Positions 49,407-57,287 of a stretch of 64,000 nt of DNA are shown here, piece by piece; position 1 is the stretch's first letter; each line of letters opens with the position of its first letter. Origin of the DNA: Clostridium sp. AM30-24 (GTDB taxonomy: Bacteria > Bacillota > Clostridia > Lachnospirales > Lachnospiraceae). Under the pieces are notes generated by a model, which saw only the letters and a list, made by a program, of their open reading frames with translations, searched no databases and had not been told where the DNA came from. Made by a program: the position numbers and the translations under genes. Where the stretch lies: assembly GCF_003480435.1 (NCBI RefSeq), contig NZ_QUJB01000006.1:62001-126000 (forward strand). Direction: 5' to 3'.

Positions 49407-50088
49407 GAGGGCATCCGATACAGCCTACACGGGTATATCCTATCTGATAGAGTGGGTTATGGTGCTTGCACTCATGCCAATAAAAATCCCATATGTCAGA
49501 ATCTTTCCAGTCTATGATCGGGTTGCATACGGTTTTTGCTTTCATCTCACATTTTTCAATTAGCCGTCTGCTCGTATCGTTATCGTTCGCAAGCATGACT
49601 TCCGTACTTGCGGCAATCCTTCCTGCTTTCGTTGACGCAAGATACTCAAATGCTTCTCTACCACGTCTTTGTGCACTTTCCGCCCACCGGACTCCCGTTG
49701 CAATCATTCTGTTTGCTCCGTATCCCTCTTTAAGGCTTTTGCAGCAGTATCTGACGGTCCTGGTTGGCGGCATGAGCTTCTGTGGGATAATATTCCACAT
49801 CGTCAGAAAATGCCCGTCCGGTTGTCTATGGTAGTCGATATCGCACGCAATACCGGCAAGCTCCAGATCTCTGAATGTATCTCGTATGTGATATACAGTC
49901 GGCGGTGCATCTACCGTGGTGTGCGAGTTGTGAACCTCGAATGGAACGCCGGAACGCTTGAAAAGTTCCAGCATCACATCGCTATCTTTTCCGCCGGAAT
50001 AAGTACAGATCAACGGTTTTCCATAGTGGTGTAAGCTCATTTCCGATGCCATCTTGATTCTCTCAATGCTCTTCTGTTCGAGATCCAT
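49351..50088 (-). CDS. PAPS reductase/DndC-like PP-loop protein
   Basis: 245 aa. PP-loop ICTYSGGKDSDVMLELFKRS, then LMPPTRTVRYCCKSLKEGYG, and a C-terminal cluster CIGCPLAGKK. The SGGKDS PP-loop activates substrates with ATP. Family members reduce PAPS or insert sulfur (DndC) into DNA; phage copies are unexplained. No dnd partners in this window. Confidence 0.82.
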   Translation of the reverse strand: MDLEQKSIERIKMASEMSLHHYGKPLICTYSGGKDSDVMLELFKRSGVPFEVHNSHTTVDAPPTVYHIRDTFRDLELAGIACDIDYHRQPDGHFLTMWNIIPQKLMPPTRTVRYCCKSLKEGYGANRMIATGVRWAESAQRRGREAFEYLASTKAGRIAASTEVMLANDNDTSRRLIEKCEMKAKTVCNPIIDWKDSDIWDFYWHECKHHNPLYQIGYTRVGCIGCPLAGKKERVCGFPDIRAGI

Positions 50089-50194
50089 TGCTCATCACCT
50101 CCGGCTTCCAGTCCTCGCATCTCAGCTCTTCTCCTGCCTTGTTCCAGTCACATGCGTACTCATATAAGCAATTATCACAGCGTTCTTTTTCCAT
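50063..50194 (-). CDS. small cysteine protein, 43 aa
   Basis: MEKERCDNCLYEYACDWNKA, with CDNC...C...C likely metal binding. Overlaps the next gene start. Part of the coupled operon. Confidence 0.5.
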   Translation of the reverse strand: MEKERCDNCLYEYACDWNKAGEELRCEDWKPEVMSNGSRTEEH

Positions 50195-50693
50195 GCTCTC
50201 TTCTCCATTTCAATATTGATTCATCCGTCCAGTCAATGTGCTGCCCACAAGCCATACAATAACCAGCTTTGTGGTCTATATAGCTATAATGCGCATGACA
50301 TGTTGGGCACTCCCACATTTTTATGGGTCGTATCAGATCAGCAGGGTTATAATTGATAATAGGTCTTGTTGCTTTACTTTTCCTAATTGCAACAGATATT
50401 TCAGTGATTCTTGTATCGTCCTTTTTCTCCCATCTTTCCCAGAATCTTCTTCTCTTCTTATCCTGTTGATCCACATCGATGATTAAGTCAAGCTCTCCCG
50501 TGATCTGCGCTACATCGGTAAATTCTTCGATCACTTTAGCTCTCGCCGCTTCTTCTGTCAGCGGTGTAGGATTTTCTCCGCGCAATACCCGCGCCAGCTT
50601 CAATGCTGCTTTCCCAAGTTCGTTGCATTCCTCTGCTAACTGCTCATACATTGCAGGCTCTCCGATTGCGTCTACCATGCTAATCTCTGTCAT
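50175..50693 (-). CDS. MazG-like NTP pyrophosphohydrolase with zinc ribbon
   Basis: 172 aa. MYEQLAEECNELGKAALKLA and EFTDVAQITGELDLIIDVDQ follow the EExxE...ExxD pattern of all-alpha NTP pyrophosphohydrolases. A C-terminal WECPTCHAHYSYIDHKAGYC ACGQ zinc ribbon follows. Hydrolyses (d)NTPs, possibly ppGpp-like signals (family knowledge). Confidence 0.75.
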   Translation of the reverse strand: MTEISMVDAIGEPAMYEQLAEECNELGKAALKLARVLRGENPTPLTEEAARAKVIEEFTDVAQITGELDLIIDVDQQDKKRRRFWERWEKKDDTRITEISVAIRKSKATRPIINYNPADLIRPIKMWECPTCHAHYSYIDHKAGYCMACGQHIDWTDESILKWRREHGKRTL

Positions 50694-50868
50694 ACTGCTT
50701 TACCTCCTTCTCCGATTTCTCTATTTCACGGTCAATAGCATGATCCACAATCTTCGCTATTAGGACAATTTCCGCCTTCGTTAAAATCCCATATCCCGTA
50801 GCTGTGTGTATGATTTTTCTCAAATCCCGGTTGTCTGCTGGCGTGGACATTTCATTTTCATCTGCCAT
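50680..50868 (-). CDS. hypothetical protein, 62 aa
   Basis: MADENEMSTPADNRDLRKII...; helical, acidic. Overlaps both neighbours. Unknown. Confidence 0.5.
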   Translation of the reverse strand: MADENEMSTPADNRDLRKIIHTATGYGILTKAEIVLIAKIVDHAIDREIEKSEKEVKQYDRD

Positions 50869-51595
50869 CTACGGCTCTCCCTTCTTTGTCGCATCTCTCA
50901 AACTCGATAACCCATACCCACGGATTTGCATCCCATCCGTAGCTGTCAAGATCGGATTTCTTAATTGTGCTATTCCATAATTCCCTACCAAACAACTCTC
51001 CCATAGTCATGTCACAATATTTAATACTGCTCGTACATGGACCATCTAAATCGCAAGTATGTCCATCTGCTGATACTCTGGTTAAGCATGGCGGTTTAAA
51101 TTTAAATCCTTCATCCCACACTCCATCCTCGTCAATATCCTGTAACCGCTCCACCCTTACATCTGTGACCTTAAGCCAGATACGCGCCGCTTCTTTCGGC
51201 ATGCGGATAGACGGGTGCCACTTCGCGTCTCCACTTATTTCATCTGTTGCCCGATACATGTAGCAACCACAAGTTTTATCCAAAACGCTTTTCTTTGGTT
51301 CTTTGGGGCAATTTCCTCTTTCGTCTCCCTCACAATTCCAACATTCAAAACGTTCCCATGTTTCCCGGACATACAGGATATCTCCCACCTGATATGGCGG
51401 ATATTGTTCGTAAAATTCTTTCTCGCTTAACTTTTTGATTCCCGATCCGCCTACTGTATTCGCCCAATCATCATATGCGAAATACTCTTCACGAACACGT
51501 TTGTTCGGCAGCCGCCGTGTGCATGTTTTCTGTCCGGCAAGGATTGCTCGGACCATCTCAGCATTAAACAGGATCGACTTCTTTTTATTCTCCAT
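50858..51595 (-). CDS. ASCH/PUA-like domain protein
   Basis: 245 aa from MENKKKSILFNAEMVRAILA, with GGAGGGAAAAGGCG before the ATG. ILAGQKTCTRRLPNKRV and YQVGDILYVRETWERFECW are the ASCH signature; a cysteine cluster (CEGDERGNC...CGC) is inserted. Phage ASCH proteins are thought to bind RNA or modified nucleotides. Confidence 0.75.
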   Translation of the reverse strand: MENKKKSILFNAEMVRAILAGQKTCTRRLPNKRVREEYFAYDDWANTVGGSGIKKLSEKEFYEQYPPYQVGDILYVRETWERFECWNCEGDERGNCPKEPKKSVLDKTCGCYMYRATDEISGDAKWHPSIRMPKEAARIWLKVTDVRVERLQDIDEDGVWDEGFKFKPPCLTRVSADGHTCDLDGPCTSSIKYCDMTMGELFGRELWNSTIKKSDLDSYGWDANPWVWVIEFERCDKEGRAVDGR

Positions 51596-51860
51596 CGCCT
51601 TTTCCCTCCATGTTCGGGCACTTTGAAAAAAGATAATTTCCAATGGCAGATATCGGTGAACTTCCTTCTATTCCATCTCGTCCATACTCAATACGCCATC
51701 CATCATAATCCTCATAGTCCTCTTCATAATCTTCCTGATCTTCTCCCATCATTCTTCCGATGCGATATCCGATAACCTCATGTTCTTCAATATGACCATT
51801 ATTAACTTCATAGATCGGATGTCCAATTGGAATGGGTATTCTAAAAGTATTATTTGCCAT
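51585..51860 (-). CDS. hypothetical acidic protein, 91 aa
   Basis: From MANNTFRIPIPIGHPIYEVN, with GGAAGGACTG before the ATG. Acidic EDQEDYEEDYEDYDGW stretch; the acidic stretch might mimic nucleic acid, without evidence. Overlaps neighbours. Confidence 0.5.
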   Translation of the reverse strand: MANNTFRIPIPIGHPIYEVNNGHIEEHEVIGYRIGRMMGEDQEDYEEDYEDYDGWRIEYGRDGIEGSSPISAIGNYLFSKCPNMEGKGDGE

Positions 51861-52125
51861 ACAGTCCTTCCCTCCACCTTTCCTCAAAGCGCATCTTTTT
51901 AAGTTTGATCTGTTCCCGGTTCGGCACCAGGCTAAATTCTTCAGCGCACTGAACCACATCCGTATATTCCTCGATTAAATGGTCCATCGCATCTTCTTTA
52001 AGAACTGGCGTGGGATTTTCCCCACGCTCAATTCTCGCAAGTTTAAGTGCTGCATGTGCCAATTCCGTTGCTTCTTCCGCCAGCTGTTCAAGCATCGCTG
52101 ACGCTCCAATTTTCTCAATCATCAT
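51850..52125 (-). CDS. MazG-like protein
   Basis: 91 aa: MMIEKIGASAMLEQLAEEATELAHAALKLARIERG, EEYTDVVQCAEEFSLV; EE..EL...EE..D helix pattern, paralogous to the N-terminal half of the gene at 50175-50693. Confidence 0.65.
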   Translation of the reverse strand: MMIEKIGASAMLEQLAEEATELAHAALKLARIERGENPTPVLKEDAMDHLIEEYTDVVQCAEEFSLVPNREQIKLKKMRFEERWREGLYGK

Positions 52126-52137
52126 ATCTCCTCCAAA

Positions 52138-52878
52138 TTATTTTTCTAAGCTCAAGTAACACATAATCCCACAATCCGGGAATACCTCTGTATTCATATT
52201 GCCGCGGTTTGGGTCCAGATCATCAAGGTAGACCGGCTTCCCCTTGCTATCTTTCAAGATTGCATATCCTATTTGCCTTTCCAATCTTGCCCGACTCTCA
52301 AAAACCGCTGGAAAATCTCTCCGAATCTTATTCCAATATCCCATGCCACCTTTCGTGCACCCGAGGCAATTATTGTTAGGGTAACCAAGGTCATACATGA
52401 GCGGTCGCCGGAAAGAAAATGTCCGTTCAAACAGTCCATGAACCTCTTCCTTCGACAAGCTGCGTTCAATCAATGGGAATTCATGAGCTGCCTGTGGATT
52501 CGCTTCTATTGTCCGTTCAGCGCGTTCCTGTTCCTTCAAATCAAATCCCCAAACATAAGTAAGTTCATAATCCTTATGTTGCAATTCCCACTCTTTCCGC
52601 ACTCGCTTTTTTAGCCAATTCGTACACGGTGCAAATCCATTGGGTGCTCGAAATCCACCAAATACCTTCACGCAATCTTCAACACAACTATATTCCTTAG
52701 ATTTCAACATCTGTATTTCTTTTCCGATTGTCGCCTCACAATCCCGTATAAATCGTATGCTGTCTGGATGTTGATCGGCAATATCTATGTACAGCCACTC
52801 ATCCACATCACCTGCTAAATATCCAGCCATAAAGCTGCTTACTCCCGCACTGATCCAACATACTTTTTTCTTCGTCAT
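52138..52878 (-). CDS. PAPS reductase-like protein
   Basis: 246 aa. The PP-loop variant CWISAGVSSFMAG replaces SGGKDS. Later VWGFDLKEQERAERTIEANP, and the Cys motif NNNCLGCTKGGMGYWNKI. Common in phages, function unknown. A second PP-loop relative in the same operon (49351-50088). Confidence 0.72.
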   Translation of the reverse strand: MTKKKVCWISAGVSSFMAGYLAGDVDEWLYIDIADQHPDSIRFIRDCEATIGKEIQMLKSKEYSCVEDCVKVFGGFRAPNGFAPCTNWLKKRVRKEWELQHKDYELTYVWGFDLKEQERAERTIEANPQAAHEFPLIERSLSKEEVHGLFERTFSFRRPLMYDLGYPNNNCLGCTKGGMGYWNKIRRDFPAVFESRARLERQIGYAILKDSKGKPVYLDDLDPNRGNMNTEVFPDCGIMCYLSLEK

Positions 52879-52879
52879 A

Positions 52880-53084
52880 ACACCACGCTACAAATGCTGT
52901 ATCGTGGATAAGGCTTCACGCTTCCTATGCTACTTCAATATGGCTTTCACAAAATAGTTCCCACTCATATCTCCTTCACGCTACTGTCAGCCCTTTTCTT
53001 CTCGCCACTAATCACGCTTGGCGGTCAACCCGGTTTACCGGGCATTCGTTATTCCTTTCTTTTTCCTCTTAATTTCATAGTTAA
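52880..53084. other. non-coding gap
   Basis: About 200 nt; GCCCGG/CCGGGC hairpin near 53030-53045. No ORF supported. May contain a promoter of the PAPS-reductase-like gene. Confidence 0.4.
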
Positions 53085-53354
53085 TCACCTAATTTCAAGG
53101 CAAACCGTTGACAGGCACAGTTCTCCATTCTCGTCAATAAATGCAACAGCGAGAAAACTGTTCTCATAGCCCGGTGAATCAAATCCTTCTTCTTTGCTTA
53201 TCTGGAACGGCACCTGCTTAGCAGTCAAAATCTTTGTAAGTTCGTCTTTCATTGAAAGATCATCGCCATTTTCGTCTTCACGGTACTCAGAATAGTACAT
53301 TTCTTCATCCAGATAATACTTTTCAATGCATTCTTCGATAAGTTTTTTAATCAT
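53085..53354 (-). CDS. hypothetical acidic protein, 89 aa
   Basis: MIKKLIEECIEKYYLDEEMY..., acidic helical start, beta end (FIDENGELCLSTVCLEI). GAGGAG upstream. Unknown. Confidence 0.5.
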   Translation of the reverse strand: MIKKLIEECIEKYYLDEEMYYSEYREDENGDDLSMKDELTKILTAKQVPFQISKEEGFDSPGYENSFLAVAFIDENGELCLSTVCLEIR

Positions 53355-53369
53355 AGAATTTCTCCTCGT

Positions 53370-53801
53370 TTAGTCCCACAATAATACATTGTCGGTTTCT
53401 CTCACTATTTCGAACTCATCCATATTCCAAGGCTTGTATACCATTCTTCTCACGTCTGATTCGGAAGATAGCCTCATATTGCCATATCTTTTGCGGCTAA
53501 CGTATTCATCCAGATCTTTTGTGCACTTCGGGCATAATCCGCCATATTCTCCATAATCCCAAGGTCGTATTCTAATTGGCGCCCCACAGCGATCACATAT
53601 ATTCTTTTGATCGCCATAATCAAGAATATATCGTTTAAGGTTTCGATCATCGGCACTACCAGTTAAAACGACTTCCCCATATGGCTCTGACAGGTCTGAA
53701 TTTCTTTCGTGAGAACTCATTGACACTACAATGCTGTTTAGATTCAATCCCAACCATATGGGACGTTCAAAATCGCTATTTGCCGTTAGATCATGTATCA
53801 T
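53370..53801 (-). CDS. zinc-ribbon protein, 143 aa
   Basis: IWLGLNLNSIVVSMSSHERN then CDRCGAPIRIRPW and GGLCPKCTKDLDEYV, a CxxC...CxxC ribbon in the middle. Overlaps the upstream stop by one base. Unknown. Confidence 0.5.
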   Translation of the reverse strand: MIHDLTANSDFERPIWLGLNLNSIVVSMSSHERNSDLSEPYGEVVLTGSADDRNLKRYILDYGDQKNICDRCGAPIRIRPWDYGEYGGLCPKCTKDLDEYVSRKRYGNMRLSSESDVRRMVYKPWNMDEFEIVRETDNVLLWD

Positions 53802-54598
53802 TATTTGCCCCTCGTAAAAAATGTTTTGATGCTCTGGAAAAATCCCTTTGCGGGCTTGATATCAGCATCAGCCTTCTTGATGATATTAGAAATACTTCTA
53901 TCTTCGACCTCGTAATGAGCATCCAGATATTCTCTTAATTCCTTGATATCCTTCGGAGTGTTGATTGTTCTTACGATATGTCTGCCCATTTTCTCAGTCT
54001 GGTTGATCATCTTGTCCAGGGTCAGATCACAGTACTCGTCCACCCAATCTCCGAGGTAATAGAACCGATCCACGCATACCTTCTGTTTCCTGTCCTGGAA
54101 TGTTCCAAACAGGATCGGGTCCTTATCCTTCTTCTCGGCAGCAATTTTGCGTTCTTCCTTGCCGGTATAATCGGTAAACACGATATACATCTGATCAAAA
54201 AGATCCTTTGTCTTAGCGATAACATCCACAATCTCATCCGGGATTTCACGCTCATATCGTTCCAGCTCAATAATCTTTACCGGACGGTCGCTTATGTTGC
54301 TACGTTCTGTCACCGAATCAATATAGAAGTCGATATCATCCTTATAGATGAAAGTCGTGATTCCCATTCCTACAAGCGCCTGTTCCTTCTCGATGGATTC
54401 CATACAGAAAAGAATTTTTCTCAGTCCCCTAATCTGCCCGGTAGTTTTATATTTATTTGCCAGCTCAATGCAGTTTTCGTAAATTTTCCGGAGCTCCGCT
54501 GAAGTAACTGTATGTTTTTTGTTTTTGATCTGATCAAAATAATACTGCGGAGTCATCACGTCACGTTCACTGCTTTCATTCTGCCTTAATTCGTCCAT
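53801..54598 (-). CDS. hypothetical protein, 265 aa
   Basis: All-helical N-terminal half (FDQIKNKKHTVTSAELRKIY), then GKEERKIAAEKKDKDPILFG and GDWVDEYCDLTLDKMINQ. The predicted basic C-terminus GFFQSIKTFFTRGK could associate with membranes. No family recognised. Confidence 0.55.
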   Translation of the reverse strand: MDELRQNESSERDVMTPQYYFDQIKNKKHTVTSAELRKIYENCIELANKYKTTGQIRGLRKILFCMESIEKEQALVGMGITTFIYKDDIDFYIDSVTERSNISDRPVKIIELERYEREIPDEIVDVIAKTKDLFDQMYIVFTDYTGKEERKIAAEKKDKDPILFGTFQDRKQKVCVDRFYYLGDWVDEYCDLTLDKMINQTEKMGRHIVRTINTPKDIKELREYLDAHYEVEDRSISNIIKKADADIKPAKGFFQSIKTFFTRGK

Positions 54599-54599
54599 C

Positions 54600-54899
54600 T
54601 CACTTATCCTCCCGTTTAACGGTTATTTCTTTGTCGATTTTCAATGGATCTCCATCAAAATTCCAGAGCTGAATTTCCTTGCAAACAGCGCCGCATTTCT
54701 GGCACTGAGAAAACTCGCTCCATACCTGATCAATCTGGTATCCATCCTTGATAAACTTGGTATTCACCTCGTTTTCAGAAATCCGATGAATAATGATGCT
54801 GCCGCATTTGCCGCAAGTCATCATTCTGAAATGCCCACGACCGTACCGGACGATGTTATATGCCGCCCGGATTCTGCTTTTCAAATCATTGGTCCTCAT
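54600..54899 (-). CDS. zinc-ribbon protein, 99 aa
   Basis: MTCGKCGSIIIHRI and SQCQKCGAVCKEIQLW form a ribbon. Starts MRTNDLKSRIRAAYNIVRYG. Unknown. Confidence 0.5.
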   Translation of the reverse strand: MRTNDLKSRIRAAYNIVRYGRGHFRMMTCGKCGSIIIHRISENEVNTKFIKDGYQIDQVWSEFSQCQKCGAVCKEIQLWNFDGDPLKIDKEITVKREDK

Positions 54900-54920
54900 A
54901 TCCTGCTCCTTTCGCTTAAT

Positions 54921-55466
54921 TTACCGACCACTCCGCAGCATACAGAACAGTAACTCTGTAATAGATCTCTTTCTCGGTCCTATCGTGCACGCAATCGGGG
55001 TTGCAAGCTTCCACTCAGCTGCAGCATCTAATGGTGTAACATTTTCAAATTCTTCTTCCAATTTCTTATTAGACGGAATCGCAACCATCACACCAAAATA
55101 AGTCGACGATTCCGGATAATGTTCTTTCAAATATTTGACAAATGTCCCGTCCCTTAAATCCGCCATAATATCCTTGTAACATTCCATCGTTGTCACAATG
55201 TAGTTTTTCTCTCCCAAGAAATTCAGCCCATTTCCACTGTAAACATCCTCTTTACAACTCTTGATCTCATAACAGTTAAATATTCCTTTCTCGATACCAG
55301 ACACAGATATCTGGTCTGCCGGATAAAACAGCATAAAATCAACTCGCTTGGACTTAGTTGTAAATGGATCGATACTAACTTCACTCGCCCAGTGTTTCCC
55401 AGCACCTCTGAACTTATCTGCAATAAGAAGTTCACTCAAAAACTTCGTTGTCTCAGCTCTTGTCAT
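54921..55466 (-). CDS. PD-(D/E)XK nuclease-like protein
   Basis: 181 aa. KSKRVDFMLFYPADQISVSG, then GIFNCYEIKSCKEDVYSG give the D...ExK arrangement of MmcB/RecB-type nuclease cores. It may cut DNA or bind it; phage function unknown. Confidence 0.65.
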   Translation of the reverse strand: MTRAETTKFLSELLIADKFRGAGKHWASEVSIDPFTTKSKRVDFMLFYPADQISVSGIEKGIFNCYEIKSCKEDVYSGNGLNFLGEKNYIVTTMECYKDIMADLRDGTFVKYLKEHYPESSTYFGVMVAIPSNKKLEEEFENVTPLDAAAEWKLATPIACTIGPRKRSITELLFCMLRSGR

Positions 55467-55473
55467 TACTTTC

Positions 55474-56055
55474 TCATCCCTCTTTCCTTATCAGTGCTTT
55501 TAACAGTTCATCGTCCATATTTGACATGAATGTGCGATATGAGATATCAGGTTTGTTACACATGAAGTGCTCAATTTTATCAGTGCCCTTTATGAGCTTT
55601 GTCGCCAGATTCCGCCAGTTGTCTTGAAACTTCACACGCCGCAAAGAGTCATATCCAATAACAACCCTTTCGCAAGTTCCGTTCACGTCTTTCCGTTTCG
55701 CAATAGCTGGATTGACAAGTTCAAAATCCACCCGCCGCACCGCATCTGGAACTTTTGTCACCCACATTTCTTTTGTCCCCATAGCATCCGGCACCTTATC
55801 AACAAGTTCTTTCGGCATAAGTACTGAATCGCTTTCTATGTAATACGCATGAATTATGATAGGCAAATGCAGTCTCTCCATGCAGTAAATCACTTCTCCG
55901 GCCTGTGGAATCGCCGAAAGTGCATTCCGGATAGTCGGTGCTACGCATATTCTCGGAATTGTCTCGTCTTCATTCGGACATCGTTGTTCTGGAACCCTTG
56001 GTGTGAAATTTTCTACCTCGTCGAATGAAACATGGATCAATTTAACATTTTTCAT
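55474..56055 (-). CDS. hypothetical phage protein, 193 aa
   Basis: MKNVKLIHVSFDEVENFTPR; PRICVAPTIRNALSAIPQAG; HLPIIIHAYYIESDSVLMPK. A recurrent phage early-operon protein with an RNA-2'-phosphotransferase- or ART-like look in its N-terminal half, but I cannot assign it. Confidence 0.5.
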   Translation of the reverse strand: MKNVKLIHVSFDEVENFTPRVPEQRCPNEDETIPRICVAPTIRNALSAIPQAGEVIYCMERLHLPIIIHAYYIESDSVLMPKELVDKVPDAMGTKEMWVTKVPDAVRRVDFELVNPAIAKRKDVNGTCERVVIGYDSLRRVKFQDNWRNLATKLIKGTDKIEHFMCNKPDISYRTFMSNMDDELLKALIRKEG

Positions 56056-56065
56056 ATGCCCAACA

Positions 56066-56233
56066 TCATCTCCATCTCATTGCATCGTAGATAAACGGCA
56101 GCCACAAAATCCACATAATATCATCGACTATTCTGGGCTGTACCTCACCATACCAAATAAGCTCTAACGCACTCCAAACAAGAGCGATTGTGATCCACAC
56201 AATAAGTGCTTTTATCACCTGTGTTTTAATCAC
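56066..56233 (-). CDS. single-TM protein, 55 aa
   Basis: GTG start (VIKTQVIKALIVWITIALVW), placed by GGAGGTGAACATA and overlap with the upstream stop. One to two transmembrane segments. Unknown. Confidence 0.5.
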   Translation of the reverse strand: MIKTQVIKALIVWITIALVWSALELIWYGEVQPRIVDDIMWILWLPFIYDAMRWR

Positions 56234-56726
56234 TATGTTCACCTCCAGCACTCTGCATTTGATAGTGGATTCCATACTCTTTATAAACTTCATCGGCATA
56301 TGCTCGGATATCCATTTTCTCATCAACTAAAATTCCGTTTATCTCGCCAAGAACAGCATCTGAGAACTGAATCAGCTTCGATCTCTTATCACTTCCAGCA
56401 TCTACCGGAGTCCAGTGAAATTTTTCGCAGAGGACCTTGACTGAGGATGCCAGGAGTAAACACATGATTTTCTCCATCCGCTCACATTCCGACTGCCCGC
56501 TCAGCAGCTCCTCTCGGGTTTCCCATTCTTTCTGAATATGCTCATCGATTTCTGCAGCGATTTCTTTTTTCAGCTCTTCTTTCTTATCTGCCACTGCCTG
56601 ACGTTTAATCGCCTCGATCTGATCAAATGTGTACTGATAAGTTACCGGCTTACCATGCATTTTCTCAAGCCTGCGTCGTTCTGCTCTGGTAAGAGTGATT
56701 ACTTCTCCCTCTGCATTTCTAAGCAT
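56226..56726 (-). CDS. coiled-coil protein, 166 aa
   Basis: MLRNAEGEVITLTRAERRRL; YTFDQIEAIKRQAVADKKEE coiled coil; C-terminal DAVLGEINGILVDEKMDIRA. Overlaps both neighbours. Unknown. Confidence 0.55.
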   Translation of the reverse strand: MLRNAEGEVITLTRAERRRLEKMHGKPVTYQYTFDQIEAIKRQAVADKKEELKKEIAAEIDEHIQKEWETREELLSGQSECERMEKIMCLLLASSVKVLCEKFHWTPVDAGSDKRSKLIQFSDAVLGEINGILVDEKMDIRAYADEVYKEYGIHYQMQSAGGEHSD

Positions 56727-57138
56727 GTTTCCTCCCTTCCTTGTAAATCCGTTCTATTTCTTCTAATGTCACATCCACAAACAGATGTTTAACAAGTGCT
56801 GTCTCGTGGTATTTCTGCAGTGGTATCTTAATGTCTTCCACGAGCTTATCCCACCATTCTTCATCCTCAACCGGATCGCAATGTGTTTTGAAAAAGTTCC
56901 AAGCATCAACAAAAATGTCCTGATACATCAGTGGCTGCAATGGAGTCATATCCTCTTTGATCCTCTGGATTTCTCCGGAGACCGCCAAAGTGAACACCCG
57001 TCCCATCACGCCAATCTGATGTTTTGCAGTCATTGTTTCAATAGTCTTATCGTCAACCTTGTCCCAGTTTTTCAAGCAGCGCATTCCGTCCGTATATACT
57101 TGCCAATAGATTCTAAGTGTTTCTTCTTTCATATCCAT
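56719..57138 (-). CDS. hypothetical protein, 139 aa
   Basis: MDMKEETLRIYWQVYTDGMR; PVEDEEWWDKLVEDIKIPLQKYH. Helical, recurrent in phage early operons with the 56226-56726 gene. Unknown. Confidence 0.55.
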   Translation of the reverse strand: MDMKEETLRIYWQVYTDGMRCLKNWDKVDDKTIETMTAKHQIGVMGRVFTLAVSGEIQRIKEDMTPLQPLMYQDIFVDAWNFFKTHCDPVEDEEWWDKLVEDIKIPLQKYHETALVKHLFVDVTLEEIERIYKEGRKHA

Positions 57139-57274
57139 TCGCCCTCATGTTGCATAGGCATTCAAAGCATGTATCATTTCCGAATCTGCCATCGTAGTTT
57201 ACACATGTTTTACACGATTTTCCTTCAGCAGCCATAAAGAGTCTTCTCAACCACTCATGTATTTCGAATGGCAC
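57113..57274 (-). CDS. small cysteine protein, 53 aa
   Basis: GTG start (VPFEIHEWLRRLFMAAEGKS) with GGAGGAGATAG upstream. KSCKTCVNYDGRFGNDTCFE and CLC form a Cys cluster. Overlaps the next start. Confidence 0.55.
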   Translation of the reverse strand: MPFEIHEWLRRLFMAAEGKSCKTCVNYDGRFGNDTCFECLCNMRANGYERRNT

Positions 57275-57287
57275 GATCTATCTCCTC

